Of a DNA stretch of 64,000 nucleotides, positions 1-8,730 are shown piece after piece. Each line of letters begins with the position of its first letter. Positions within the stretch are counted from its first letter, which is position 1. Source of the stretch: Phycisphaerales bacterium (GTDB lineage Bacteria; Planctomycetota; Phycisphaerae; UBA1845; UTPLA1); NCBI GenBank assembly GCA_022360095.1, contig JAKSDK010001037.1:186001-250000 (forward strand). Reading direction: 5' to 3'. The translations under genes and the position numbers were made by a program. Below the pieces are notes generated by a model. It saw only the letters and a program-made list of their open reading frames with translations, was not told the DNA's origin and made no database searches.

Positions 1-165
1 TTGGGCTCCGACGTGGACCAGGGTTTGCTCAATCAGATCGCATCGATGGGCGGAGGACAGTCGCTGCACATTGCCAATAACACGGATCCGTCTGTTTACG
101 GTCCGCAACTCGAGGCGGTCTTCAAGAACCTTGCCGAGGAAGTCGGCTTCATGCTGATTCAATAG
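1..165 (+). CDS. C-terminal end of a VWA-domain-like protein (partial)
   Basis: The window opens inside a reading frame that gives 54 residues before a TAG stop. The text contains GSDVDQGLLNQIASMGGG followed by a short stretch and the ending VGFMLIQ. The pattern of a glycine-rich turn, then a helix with an isoleucine-alanine pair, then a second glycine run resembles the last strand and helix of von Willebrand factor A domains, where a test for a 'GLG.D.D...L..IA' stretch is common. The start lies outside the window, so length and remaining domains are unknown. The frame ends 10 bases before the stop of the convergent HTTM gene. The VWA assignment is inference from a short piece and could be wrong. 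Confidence 0.5.
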   Translation: MGSDVDQGLLNQIASMGGGQSLHIANNTDPSVYGPQLEAVFKNLAEEVGFMLIQ

Positions 166-175
166 CATCGGATGA

Positions 176-1537
176 TCATGGCACGACCAACGGCTCGGTC
201 AACGGCATGATCCATGACGCGGTCCGCAGATTGCGTTCTTCAGCGGCCAGATTCGCATCGGGGTCGATCAGTGCCTGGTATTTTCGACCGTTGAGCGACG
301 ACTGAACTTGGGCACGGACCTCGACGTCAGGGTGTCCCATTTCTCGATACTTATCCGCCAAGTGGTGCGCGAACTGAAGGATCATGTCGGGCCGCTGGGA
401 CATTTTGCGGATCTGCCTTCGGGTCAGGTACTCTCCGTTCTTAACCCGCCATGTTCGCCTTGTCTTCGGATCGGTCACGATGAACTGTGCTCTGGCGCGT
501 TTGGTGCGAAGTTTCATATGCCATGAAAAGCGGTGGCCCTCCTCCGTCCAATGGACGACGCCGGGATAGAGAAGGTGTCGAAACGGCACGAGGATCTGAA
601 TCGCAAAAAAGATCGCGAGAAGGGTCAAGGTCAAGCGGCGCCAGGGAATTGCAGTCGGTTCGGTCAGCTCCGGTGTTTCCTGCTTACGCGGCCAGTTGAA
701 GAAACGGCGTGGCCAACTCGGTGGAAAGAACAAGAGTGTCGCGGCGATGGAGAACCAGGGAAAGATGCCGATGCCGAAGAGTTTTGAATTGGTGAGATGA
801 AAGAACAGGGCGCAGGCGAAGGCGTAGGGGCGCGTTCGCCGCCAGAGCATGCAGGGCGCGACCAGCAAATCGAACAACAAGCCCCCGTAAGAAAAGGCAT
901 ACACGACGAGTTCTTCGGTGAACAGCCGGCCGACGGGGAAATAGCGGCCGACGATGGTCAGGTTTTCACGCTCCGCCAGCCAGATTCGCATCGGCTCCCC
1001 CTGAAGCCAATCCCAATTCATTTTCGCGATGGCGGCGTAAAAGTAGACGACACCCATCTGGCCCAGGAGCAGCCAAAGCGCCCACGCCGGCACGGTCTCA
1101 GATCGGATTTTCGGCCGCCACCAGGCGTCGATGGAGGCGCTCCGATGGGCCGGGATGAAGATCAGGAGAAAGCTGATGATGCAGACGAGATAAAAGTGAT
1201 TCAGATACTGAGTTTGATCGAGCAGGAAAATATAGGTGAAGGCGAAGAAAAACAGCACCATGCTCAGACGATACCAGAGTCCGACCATGATGAAGATGGA
1301 AAGGATGCCGAGCCCGATGAAGTGCCAGTCCATCCCGTTGCCGGGCCAGGGGTGGACCCACGTGAATCCGTAGTATTTGAAGTGAAACGAAGGGGCGACG
1401 TAGTATCGATAGATCCGGTCGGCATCCATGAAGCGCCAGGTTTCCCAAAGCATGATCGCTCCGAAAAGGACGCGGAAGGCTACCAGCGACGCGATATCCG
1501 TCGGTGCAAAGAGATGGCGTGTTAGAAAACGATTCAT
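176..1537 (-). CDS. HTTM-domain membrane protein (vitamin K-dependent gamma-carboxylase-like)
   Basis: This 453-residue protein has an N-terminal two-thirds made of several hydrophobic segments and a soluble C-terminal third. The motif YFYAAIAKMNWDWLQGEPM around residues 165-185 fits the horizontally transferred transmembrane (HTTM) family, in which the lysine near the membrane corresponds to the region of the catalytic lysine of vitamin K-dependent gamma-glutamyl carboxylase. Bacterial members are common in planctomycetes and their substrate is usually unknown. The ATG start is preceded by a purine-rich AAGAGCG. The gene is transcribed alone, convergent with the VWA-like gene and divergent from the hydrolase. 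Family call is good; carboxylase activity is only an inference. Confidence 0.8.
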   Translation of the reverse strand: MNRFLTRHLFAPTDIASLVAFRVLFGAIMLWETWRFMDADRIYRYYVAPSFHFKYYGFTWVHPWPGNGMDWHFIGLGILSIFIMVGLWYRLSMVLFFFAFTYIFLLDQTQYLNHFYLVCIISFLLIFIPAHRSASIDAWWRPKIRSETVPAWALWLLLGQMGVVYFYAAIAKMNWDWLQGEPMRIWLAERENLTIVGRYFPVGRLFTEELVVYAFSYGGLLFDLLVAPCMLWRRTRPYAFACALFFHLTNSKLFGIGIFPWFSIAATLLFFPPSWPRRFFNWPRKQETPELTEPTAIPWRRLTLTLLAIFFAIQILVPFRHLLYPGVVHWTEEGHRFSWHMKLRTKRARAQFIVTDPKTRRTWRVKNGEYLTRRQIRKMSQRPDMILQFAHHLADKYREMGHPDVEVRAQVQSSLNGRKYQALIDPDANLAAEERNLRTASWIMPLTEPLVVP

Positions 1538-1628
1538 TGCATTTCGCTCTTATTTAACGTGTTGAGACCTGGTTTTCCCCATATCCTTGGTCAGCCTAAA
1601 GTGCTTTGCATTGTTGTATGCCCGGGTT

Positions 1629-2864
1629 ATGATCTCCACTTGTCTGGAGACTCGCACCTTGGACGTTACGGGCTCACATTCATTTCTGGTTCTCGCCGAC
1701 CCATGGCAAGTCGTCCTGCACAACTGGGCCTTGTTTTCGATTCTGACGACTTTGCTGCTGCTTGTCATCGTCCCTATTTTGATTTTGATAAAATATATCC
1801 GAATCTGCCTTAATATTTTGCGTGATACCGAGCCGCCGTTGTCGATGACTCAGTTCGGATTCGTTCCGCTGATCGGGAGGGACAAGGATTTTTATGCCGC
1901 TGACGGCATTCGGCTTCGCGGCACGCTCTATCGTTCCTCTCGCAGCGAAGAGCCCCGCGGCATGATCCTGTTTGCCCCTGAGTTCAAGAGTGACCGTCAT
2001 AGCTGTGCTCGCTATTGCCGACCTTTGCTTGAGGCGGGTTACGACATTTTCTCGTTTGACTTTCGGGGTCACGGAGAATCCGCATATGAGGAAAATTACA
2101 CACCCCGTCAATGGCCGAGTGACCGTGAACTCGCGGACATGATGGGGGCGATCGCGTTTGCGGAAGCGTGGTTGGAAGAGCAGGGACGCCCGATTGAGCT
2201 TGGCCTCTTCGGTATTTCGCGTGGCGCCTGCGTTTCGATTCTCGCGAGCGAAGGATGTGCCTCGGTTCGTGCGATCGTGTCCGACGGCGTGTTCTCATCG
2301 GACTGCATGCTTGAGCACCTGATGAAACGCTGGGCCAAGATCTTTGCCAAGGTGCGCGTTGTGTACGAGAATCATCCGCCCGAGTTCTGGCGTTTTTTGC
2401 GCTGGTGCCTTTTCATTACGTGTCGGTTCAAGCTGAAATGCTGGTTTCCGTCTGTACGCAAGGCTCTGACTCGGATGATTCCGCGTCCGATTTTGTTTAT
2501 CCATGGCGAGCGCGACAGTTACATTCCGGTGGATCATTCGCGGCTGCTGTACGCTTTGAGCAACCAGCCGCGATATCTGTGGGTCGTCGCCGGCGCGAAG
2601 CACAACCAATCCGTCGATGTCCGACCGGAGGAATATGCTCGACGTACGGTCCAGTTTTTTAACCGTTACCTGGCCCGCGGCGAAGAGGCTGACAATATGT
2701 ACAACGATGGTCGTTTTGAGGAAATTACGCGGCGTGAGCAGGCCGCAGGCCATCTGCCCGTTGTCTTGGCCGGCCCGGCTCAGCCGAACCACGCACGGCT
2801 GGCGGACCATGGGCCCAATGTCGTTGAGACGGGTTTGGGCGTATCTGACGCCGACAGCAACTAA
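1629..2864 (+). CDS. membrane-anchored alpha/beta hydrolase
   Basis: With the ATG at 1629 the protein has 411 residues. A hydrophobic segment near residues 35-60 should anchor it in the membrane. The hydrolase fold follows: oxyanion-region strand FDFRGHGES, nucleophile elbow GISRGA with Ser197, acid HGERDSYIP with Asp296, and the catalytic base GAKHNQ with His325. The complete triad suggests an active esterase, lipase or amidase. A TTG at 1587 would add 14 residues, but neither start has a clear ribosome site. The gene lies 51 bases upstream of the GH3-family gene on the same strand, so the two probably form an operon. Substrate is not readable from sequence. Confidence 0.8.
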   Translation: MISTCLETRTLDVTGSHSFLVLADPWQVVLHNWALFSILTTLLLLVIVPILILIKYIRICLNILRDTEPPLSMTQFGFVPLIGRDKDFYAADGIRLRGTLYRSSRSEEPRGMILFAPEFKSDRHSCARYCRPLLEAGYDIFSFDFRGHGESAYEENYTPRQWPSDRELADMMGAIAFAEAWLEEQGRPIELGLFGISRGACVSILASEGCASVRAIVSDGVFSSDCMLEHLMKRWAKIFAKVRVVYENHPPEFWRFLRWCLFITCRFKLKCWFPSVRKALTRMIPRPILFIHGERDSYIPVDHSRLLYALSNQPRYLWVVAGAKHNQSVDVRPEEYARRTVQFFNRYLARGEEADNMYNDGRFEEITRREQAAGHLPVVLAGPAQPNHARLADHGPNVVETGLGVSDADSN

Positions 2865-2915
2865 TAAAATCTCACATCTATCATTTTCCTCGACCAATCG
2901 GACAGGGTTAAGACG

Positions 2916-4619
2916 GTGAAACAACGTTCATTGTTGGACCGACTCAAGGCGAAGGTGGGAAGAATACATGCTGTGCGCCTGACGCGGCGCTTCCTTAAGG
3001 CGGCCGAGACGGCGACTGCCACTCAGGACAAGTTGCTCGCTGAAATGATTGCCCAAGGCGTCGATAGCGATTTCGGGCGCGAGCACCACTTCGGACGAAT
3101 TCGCCATGCGGCGGATTTCAAGGCGAACGTGCCTATCCGGAACTATGAGGACTTCGCGCCGTATCTTGATCGCGTTCGCCGCGGAGACGTCAGTGCGTTG
3201 TTCCGCCCGAGTGAAAAGATACTCATGTTCGCCCTGACCAGCGGAACGACGGCCGAGCCCAAGTATATTCCGATCACGCAGCATGTTCTGGCGGACAGCC
3301 GAAGGGGGTGGAACGTCTGGGGCGTCAAGGCGTTGCTGGATCATCACGGTTGTTTTCTGCGGCATATCGTTCAGGTCACAAGCCCCATGAACGATCACTC
3401 CGCACCCTCCGGTGTGCCGTGCGGTGCGATCACCGGCCTGCTCGCGGCCACTCAGAAAAAAGTCGTGCTGCGTTATTACACGTCACCGCTGGCAGTTTCA
3501 AGAATAAGGGATTCACGCTCGAAGTATTATACGATCATGCGATTGGCGATCCCCAGGGATGTGGCCTGGGCGGTGACGGCGAACCCCGCCACGTTGATGC
3601 TGCTGGCGAGGACCGCCGACGACCATCGCGAACAGATGATCCGTGATATCCACGACGGTACGCTTTGGGATGAGATGGCTGTGGATGGTGACATTCGTAC
3701 GGCACTCTCGTCCCGATTGGCGCCTGACCCGATTTGCGCGCGGCGTCTGGAGCAGATCGTCAGCAAAAACGGGGCCATGTATCCCAAGCACTATTGGAAT
3801 CTGGGTTATCTGGCTCATTGGACCGGCGGTACGATGGGCCTGTACCGATCTCAGTTTCCGTTGTATTTCGGTGATACGCCGTCCCGAGACATCGGACTGA
3901 TCGCCAGTGAAGGGCGAATGTCCATTCCCGTCGACGACGGGACTCCGGCCGGTATTCTCGCCGTGACCAGTCAGTTTTTTGAGTTCATTCCCGCTGCGGA
4001 CTATTCACTTTCGAAACGCGAAGGGGTCGCGACGCTCCGCAGCCATGAAGTGGTTGAAGGCGAGGAGTATTTCCTCGTCTTGACGAATCGTAGCGGCCTC
4101 TATCGGTACGACATGGGCGACCGCGTACGAGTGACGGGTTGGGTAGGTCAGGCGCCGCTGATCGAGTTTCTCAGCCGTGACGACCATACCGCCTCGTTAA
4201 CGGGTGAGAAACTGACCGAAGACCAAGTGGTCATGGCGATGAGCCGGGTTTTGAGGCATACCGGGACAGCGACGGACGTCGATGGTACGTCCTTGATCAA
4301 TTTCGTTCTCGCGCCGCGATGGGAAGCCGTGCCACGTTATCGGCTCTACATGGAATCCTCCGTCGTCCGTCAGATTGATAAGTTGCCGCAACGATTCGAT
4401 GAGGCCCTGTGCCGAATCAACGTCGAATATGCTTCGAAGCGGGAGTCACTTCGGTTGGAGGCGTTGGAACTGACCGAATTGCCCGATGGCCGGCTCACGG
4501 AGCGTGACAGGCGACTTCGACGACAACGGACACGCACGGCCGAGCAATTCAAGCATCAATACCTTTTGCCACGTCCGGGACTCGACACCGATCTGGAGCC
4601 GGTCACTTTGCCCCAATGA
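2916..4619 (+). CDS. GH3-family acyl-adenylating enzyme
   Basis: The 567-residue protein matches the GH3 auxin-responsive family, enzymes of the firefly luciferase superfamily that adenylate a carboxylate and transfer it to an amine. Visible motifs are the ATP loop ALTSGTTAEPKYIPIT near residue 108, the IASEGRMSIP motif near residue 328, and YRYDMGDRVRVTGW near residue 394 followed by the conserved GEKLTEDQV. Length is typical (550-600). Translation appears to start at a GTG. Bacterial GH3 members are poorly characterised; the acid substrate is unknown. The upstream alpha/beta hydrolase on the same strand suggests that one enzyme builds and the other cleaves an amide or ester, which is inference. 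Confidence 0.85.
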   Translation: MKQRSLLDRLKAKVGRIHAVRLTRRFLKAAETATATQDKLLAEMIAQGVDSDFGREHHFGRIRHAADFKANVPIRNYEDFAPYLDRVRRGDVSALFRPSEKILMFALTSGTTAEPKYIPITQHVLADSRRGWNVWGVKALLDHHGCFLRHIVQVTSPMNDHSAPSGVPCGAITGLLAATQKKVVLRYYTSPLAVSRIRDSRSKYYTIMRLAIPRDVAWAVTANPATLMLLARTADDHREQMIRDIHDGTLWDEMAVDGDIRTALSSRLAPDPICARRLEQIVSKNGAMYPKHYWNLGYLAHWTGGTMGLYRSQFPLYFGDTPSRDIGLIASEGRMSIPVDDGTPAGILAVTSQFFEFIPAADYSLSKREGVATLRSHEVVEGEEYFLVLTNRSGLYRYDMGDRVRVTGWVGQAPLIEFLSRDDHTASLTGEKLTEDQVVMAMSRVLRHTGTATDVDGTSLINFVLAPRWEAVPRYRLYMESSVVRQIDKLPQRFDEALCRINVEYASKRESLRLEALELTELPDGRLTERDRRLRRQRTRTAEQFKHQYLLPRPGLDTDLEPVTLPQ

Positions 4620-4654
4620 TTTTACAGGTCGGGGAGAGTCTCACGGGTGAATGC

Positions 4655-4685
4655 AGACGACGGCCCGAACTTGCGACCGTCGTCT
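4655..4685 (+). terminator. perfect 9-bp hairpin after the GH3 gene
   Basis: AGACGACGG (4655-4663) pairs exactly with CCGTCGTCT (4677-4685) around a 13-base loop, 35 bases after the stop of the GH3 gene. There is no clear T run behind it, so it is either a weak or Rho-assisted terminator or an mRNA end stabiliser. Confidence 0.4.
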
Positions 4686-4834
4686 TGGCAGCAAGGGCTA
4701 TTCCGAGCTACTATTTATGGGATACAAGGACTAATCGTTGCTGAGCGATCCAACGGCTGTGCCGCTTGACCCTTCGGCGGGCTCGAAGGTCGCCTGCCGT
4801 TCTCTTTGTGCGTCGCGACAGTCGAATAAGGCCT

Positions 4835-6202
4835 ATGCCCGATACCGCTTTTATACTTATTGTTGAAGACGAGTCTTCGCACGGAGAGGCCATGAAGGAA
4901 GGGCTCGAGCGCGCAGGTCATGCCTGTCGTCTTGTCGATTCCGGAGAAGAGGCCATCGACTCGGTTACGCAGCGTGCCCCGCACGTGGTGGTGTCGGACT
5001 ATCGGCTCGGCGGGGATATGAACGGTCTTGACGTGCTCAATCGTGCCCGTGAGATCAGTCCCTGGACACAGGGCATCTTGATCACGGCTCATGGGGACGA
5101 TCAACTCGCGCGGGATGCCTTTATTGACGTCGGTGTTTTCGATTACCTGAAGAAGCCGTTGGACCTGGACGTGTTGCGGAAACGGGTCGACAGCGCTGCT
5201 CGACAGGCGATGATTTTGCGTGAGAACCACCACATGCGCGAGCAGTGGGATCAGGCGGACTCGTTCGAGGGCATTATCGCCGTCAGCAGCGCCATGAAAA
5301 GTGCCCTGAATCGGGTACGCCGTCTGGCAAACACCAAGTTGACCGTTGTTATCTACGGTGAGTCGGGCACCGGCAAAGAATTGATCTCACGGGCCATCCA
5401 TCGCAATTCCGACCGGAGAAACAAGCCTTTGGTTGTTGTCAATTGTGCAAGCATCTCCGAAGGAATCATTGAGTCGGAACTCTTTGGTCATGTGAAGGGG
5501 TCGTTCACGCACGCCACAACAGATCGACGCGGTTATTTCGAAGAGGCCGACGGCGGGACGATCTTTCTGGACGAGATCGGAGACATGCCTCTTCCCATGC
5601 AGGCGAAGCTGCTTCGAGTGTTGGAACATGGCGAAGTGATTCGCGTCGGTTCGAGCAAGCCGATTCATGTGGACGTGCGGGTCGTCGCCGCGACCAACCG
5701 AAATCTGAAGGAGGCCGTCAGCGCGAAGGATTTTCGAGAGGATCTTTTCTTCCGGATCAATCAGGCGGAAATCAATCTTTTGCCATTGCGGGATCGCCAG
5801 GACGATATTCCTCCGCTCATTCATTACTTCATCCAACAGGCAAACAACACGCACGGAAAACAGGTCCGGCAGATTACACCTGAGGCGCTACGGCTCTTGC
5901 ACAACTACCGTTGGCCTGGCAACGTTCGAGAGTTACAAAACGTCATCAGTCAAATGGTGGTGCTGAGCGAAGGCGATACCTTGGATGTTGACGATCTACC
6001 ATCCGCGCCACCGATCAACCTCAGCACGGACATCGTCCCGGTTGCCCATCGCCACCTGAACGTTACATTGGAGGAACTCACCAAGATGGCGATTCAGCAC
6101 GCCTTGGCTCAACACCACGGCAATCGCGAAAAAGCAGCGAAGCAGCTTGGCATCGGTGCGAGAACGCTCTATCGAAAATTGAAGGAATACGGAATCTCTT
6201 AG
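4835..6202 (+). CDS. NtrC-family response regulator with AAA+ and Fis domains
   Basis: 455 residues with the start at the ATG preceded by AAGG; an upstream ATG at 4766 would add 23 arginine-rich residues that do not look like receiver sequence. Domain order: receiver (1-120) with phospho-acceptor Asp55 in VVVSDYRLGG and switch Lys near 107; AAA+ domain (about 148-375) with Walker A GESGTGKE at 175-182 and Walker B GTIFLDEIGD at 241-250; C-terminal Fis-type helix-turn-helix ending GIGARTLYRKLKEYGIS. The sigma54-contact loop, normally GAFTGA, reads GSFTHA at 222-227. No sensor kinase lies beside it. It probably activates sigma54 promoters after phosphorylation, with the loop change as a caveat. 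Confidence 0.9.
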   Translation: MPDTAFILIVEDESSHGEAMKEGLERAGHACRLVDSGEEAIDSVTQRAPHVVVSDYRLGGDMNGLDVLNRAREISPWTQGILITAHGDDQLARDAFIDVGVFDYLKKPLDLDVLRKRVDSAARQAMILRENHHMREQWDQADSFEGIIAVSSAMKSALNRVRRLANTKLTVVIYGESGTGKELISRAIHRNSDRRNKPLVVVNCASISEGIIESELFGHVKGSFTHATTDRRGYFEEADGGTIFLDEIGDMPLPMQAKLLRVLEHGEVIRVGSSKPIHVDVRVVAATNRNLKEAVSAKDFREDLFFRINQAEINLLPLRDRQDDIPPLIHYFIQQANNTHGKQVRQITPEALRLLHNYRWPGNVRELQNVISQMVVLSEGDTLDVDDLPSAPPINLSTDIVPVAHRHLNVTLEELTKMAIQHALAQHHGNREKAAKQLGIGARTLYRKLKEYGIS

Positions 6203-7017
6203 CTTAGCGTCGTGTTTGTCGCGGATACAATGGCATTGATTATGGTTTGAAAAGCCCGTTCCGAGACGTCTTCGTAGTTCTTCTGGTCCTCTCCCTCGAA
6301 AACCATGTCATTCCATGAACCCATCGCGCCGAAGACCCAGCATCGCTGGCAGGCATCCAGAATCATGTTAGCTTGCGGAGACAAAAAGCCCTCGGGCGCC
6401 AGGTCCTGGTGGTAGCCATGGAGGTTTCTGCCTCCGGAATCAAGAGTGTCGAGAGCTTCATTGAAGTATTGGGTGAACATGTCGCACTCGTGTTCCTGGG
6501 AGAAGTCGCGGATTTCACGGAGACTCTTCGCCAGTTGGTCGGTCGTTGTCGAAAGATCATCGGCGGTGGCTCTCGATGTTGAGGCTGCTGAAACCTTGCC
6601 GTAGGTGACTCTCCAGATTCGGTTTTCCGGGGCGTCACGGTTCCAAACCATCCATCGTTCAAACCAACGGTCGCTACGGTTTCCCGGCTGAATGACCTCC
6701 ATCGACCAGGTTCCTCCTCCTCCCACGAGGCCGGCTGTCATGCGGTCCGAGAAATCTGGATGGTTGTCCGACATGTACTGGATACGGATGCCGCTTGCCT
6801 TTGAGGATCTCAGGAAGGAGAACCAGGCATCCGGAGTTTCGGCGATCGGCTTTTCCTTTGTTCTGCCGAAAAAGGTTTTGCTAACCGCTGCAAAGTTCAC
6901 TCTGTCACAGAATTTGCACGTGGAATTTTCCGGGAAGAAGTTCGGTATGCTGTGTCCGTGCAAATAGGCATTGCCATGGCAAGTGAGCGCAACGATCTGA
7001 GCGATAGTGCCATTCAT
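6199..7017 (-). CDS. orphan protein of unknown function next to selC
   Basis: I do not recognise this protein. From the ATG at 7017 it has 272 residues. The open frame continues further upstream to 7275, but that part crosses the selenocysteine tRNA gene and cannot be coding. Near the N-terminus are C13, H14, H20, H22 and a CKFC pair at 34-37, which could bind a metal or heme. The middle holds GLVGGGGTWSMEVIQ and many Trp residues (WFERWMVWNRD). The C-terminal half looks helical and acidic. No signal peptide or membrane segment is obvious. It ends 4 bases into the convergent regulator gene. Position directly behind selC suggests acquisition at a tRNA site; function is open. Confidence 0.65.
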   Translation of the reverse strand: MNGTIAQIVALTCHGNAYLHGHSIPNFFPENSTCKFCDRVNFAAVSKTFFGRTKEKPIAETPDAWFSFLRSSKASGIRIQYMSDNHPDFSDRMTAGLVGGGGTWSMEVIQPGNRSDRWFERWMVWNRDAPENRIWRVTYGKVSAASTSRATADDLSTTTDQLAKSLREIRDFSQEHECDMFTQYFNEALDTLDSGGRNLHGYHQDLAPEGFLSPQANMILDACQRCWVFGAMGSWNDMVFEGEDQKNYEDVSERAFQTIINAIVSATNTTLS

Positions 7018-7067
7018 CAGGTCTTGGCTTCGTTCATTTTCAATCTTCCAAGCAACGGCTTGCCAAA

Positions 7068-7162
7068 CGGGAGCGGATGGGAATCGAACCCACCAGGCAC
7101 TGCGAAACAGCGCCTCAACGGCTTTGAAGACCGCGGAGCCCACCAGGAACCCTGACGCTCCC
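7068..7162 (-). tRNA. selC: tRNA-Sec (anticodon UCA)
   Basis: Read on the minus strand, 95 bases fold as a selenocysteine tRNA. The acceptor pairs GGGAGCG with CGCTCCC; the anticodon arm is CGGT-CTTCAAA-GCCG with anticodon TCA at 7127-7125; a long variable arm pairs GGCGCTG with CAGTGCC around TTTCG; the T arm is GTGGG-TTCGATT-CCCAT. The D loop TCCTGGTGG is the usual one in bacterial selC. CCA is not encoded and the discriminator base is G. Two imperfections are visible: the eighth acceptor pair is T opposite C, and the six-pair D stem has an A-C mismatch. Total length equals that of E. coli selC. It implies that UGA is read as selenocysteine in this organism, with selA/selB/selD elsewhere. 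Confidence 0.88.
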
Positions 7163-7285
7163 CAATCGGAATCGTTGCAATGTAACGGCACGGCAAACTG
7201 CCTGCAATTCACCACGCGCCGGCGAATATTGTGGTCAATCCAAGGCCGTGCGGGGTAAGTCCGCTGGCGCTTCAATCCATGACTT

Positions 7286-8698
7286 TCATGTTGGACGACT
7301 GGGGCTTTCCTGCAACCAGCGGCAGAGGTTTGAAACGCCGATGGCGATGGCGATGATCAGCAGGCCGTCGACGGTCCAGCGGAGGCGGGACAACGGTATG
7401 AAGGCGATTGCGACGACAAGCTGCCCGGCGACCAGGCCGATCAGCAGTCCTTTGATTCGTAAACGACTTCGCAAGAAGAGCAACGCCGGGACGCCGATCG
7501 ATAATACGTACAGCGGCGACGTAAACGGCAACGGTACAGAATCGAGGTGCCGATTCAGATAGCTGAGCGTTTGAAACAACCAGAAGACGGCCAACAATGG
7601 CGCGCCGACGACTGCGATCCTGAAAAGTGCCAGGCGTCGATCGATCAGCGCTCCATCTCGCCAGCGGGACCATCCTGCCGCCGCCAGCACGACCAGGATG
7701 AGCATCGGTACGGTGGGACCGTAGACCGGAACGCGCGGCGAAAACCAGGCGCTGATTTTTTTGAAACTATTGAGGATCGTTTCGCCGGGATGATTCCTGA
7801 TGAAATCGAATCCCCGATCGAAGAGGAACTTGTCTGTTTGTCTTTCTGTGAGGTTCCGTTCCGTGCGCAATCGGTCGGCGATGCCGTAATCCAGCCGGTC
7901 GAGCCCAGGGTCCGCGGCATAATCAGGATTGTGGCCCAGGTAGAAATTGAGACCGCCGACGGTAGAGAGCGTGAACGCGCCGACTTCGCGATGATTCCGC
8001 GCCGCCCAGACGGATGCGCACGCCAGCGCGGGAATGACAAGGAACGCGACCCGAGACGTGCGTTGGGTGACTGAGCCGGAGCGAAACACCGTGTCGACGA
8101 CGAAAGGCGGCAACAGGAGCAGAGCGTTGGCCCGGGTCAGGATTGCAAGGCCGAGCAGGAAGGAAACGCCCAATAAGGCCGCCGGCCGTCGTATGGACGA
8201 GTTCGGCTTCAACCCGAAAGTGACGTAGAGCAGCAGCGATGCTGAGAACAGGAAGATCAGCAACGTTTCCGTCAGGAAGCTCATTTGCAAATAGGCGAAC
8301 GGGACGTAGAGCGCCGTGATGATCCCGGCAAGTCCCCCCGCTCGCCCGTCTGCCGATCGGTAGGCGACGAGGGCGATCATGATGGTGCTGCACCATGCGA
8401 TGAAGCTTTGCAGCGCCATGACGGCATTCGGCCATACGTCTGCCGGTTGTGTTCGATAGATCAATGACATGAGCGCCGGGTAGAGCGGCATTCGCTTGGC
8501 CACTTCGCCCGACGGTAGCGCAAGCGTCGCGTTGTCGGCGAGGTACCTGGAAAGCTGGATGTATTCGATTTCGTCGGGTTCCAATTGAGGATCGTCGTGA
8601 ATCAGGAAGTAGCCCCCATGCACAAGGCCTGCGAGCATGCAGACGAAGATGAGCCAGGGCTTGTGGTCGGGGTGTTGATTGTCGGGGGACGAGTTCAA
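7286..8698 (-). CDS. membrane glycosyltransferase of the PMT/ArnT type
   Basis: A 470-residue integral membrane protein with about ten hydrophobic segments. After the first segment comes an acidic extracytoplasmic loop, EPDEIEYIQLSRYLADN near residues 38-55, matching the acidic motif of dolichyl-phosphate mannosyltransferase-like (GT39/GT83) enzymes, which take sugar from a polyprenyl-phosphate carrier. A second loop motif, NFYLGHNPDYA near residue 255, is also usual in the family. Acceptor could be protein, lipid A or another envelope glycan. The neighbouring downstream-strand lpxD gene ends just before it, in the same direction with 32 bases between, so a role in envelope glycolipid is possible but unproven. 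Confidence 0.75.
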   Translation of the reverse strand: MNSSPDNQHPDHKPWLIFVCMLAGLVHGGYFLIHDDPQLEPDEIEYIQLSRYLADNATLALPSGEVAKRMPLYPALMSLIYRTQPADVWPNAVMALQSFIAWCSTIMIALVAYRSADGRAGGLAGIITALYVPFAYLQMSFLTETLLIFLFSASLLLYVTFGLKPNSSIRRPAALLGVSFLLGLAILTRANALLLLPPFVVDTVFRSGSVTQRTSRVAFLVIPALACASVWAARNHREVGAFTLSTVGGLNFYLGHNPDYAADPGLDRLDYGIADRLRTERNLTERQTDKFLFDRGFDFIRNHPGETILNSFKKISAWFSPRVPVYGPTVPMLILVVLAAAGWSRWRDGALIDRRLALFRIAVVGAPLLAVFWLFQTLSYLNRHLDSVPLPFTSPLYVLSIGVPALLFLRSRLRIKGLLIGLVAGQLVVAIAFIPLSRLRWTVDGLLIIAIAIGVSNLCRWLQESPSRPT

Positions 8699-8730
8699 GG
8701 GTGATGCCCTGCCGACGAAAGTCGGGTGTT

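Noticed and set aside
797-1525. plus-strand frame of 242 codons opposite the HTTM gene
   Set aside because: Asp/Glu/Arg-rich shadow of a hydrophobic protein.
7018-7275. upstream part of the frame of the orphan gene
   Set aside because: Runs through the selenocysteine tRNA gene, so cannot be coding.
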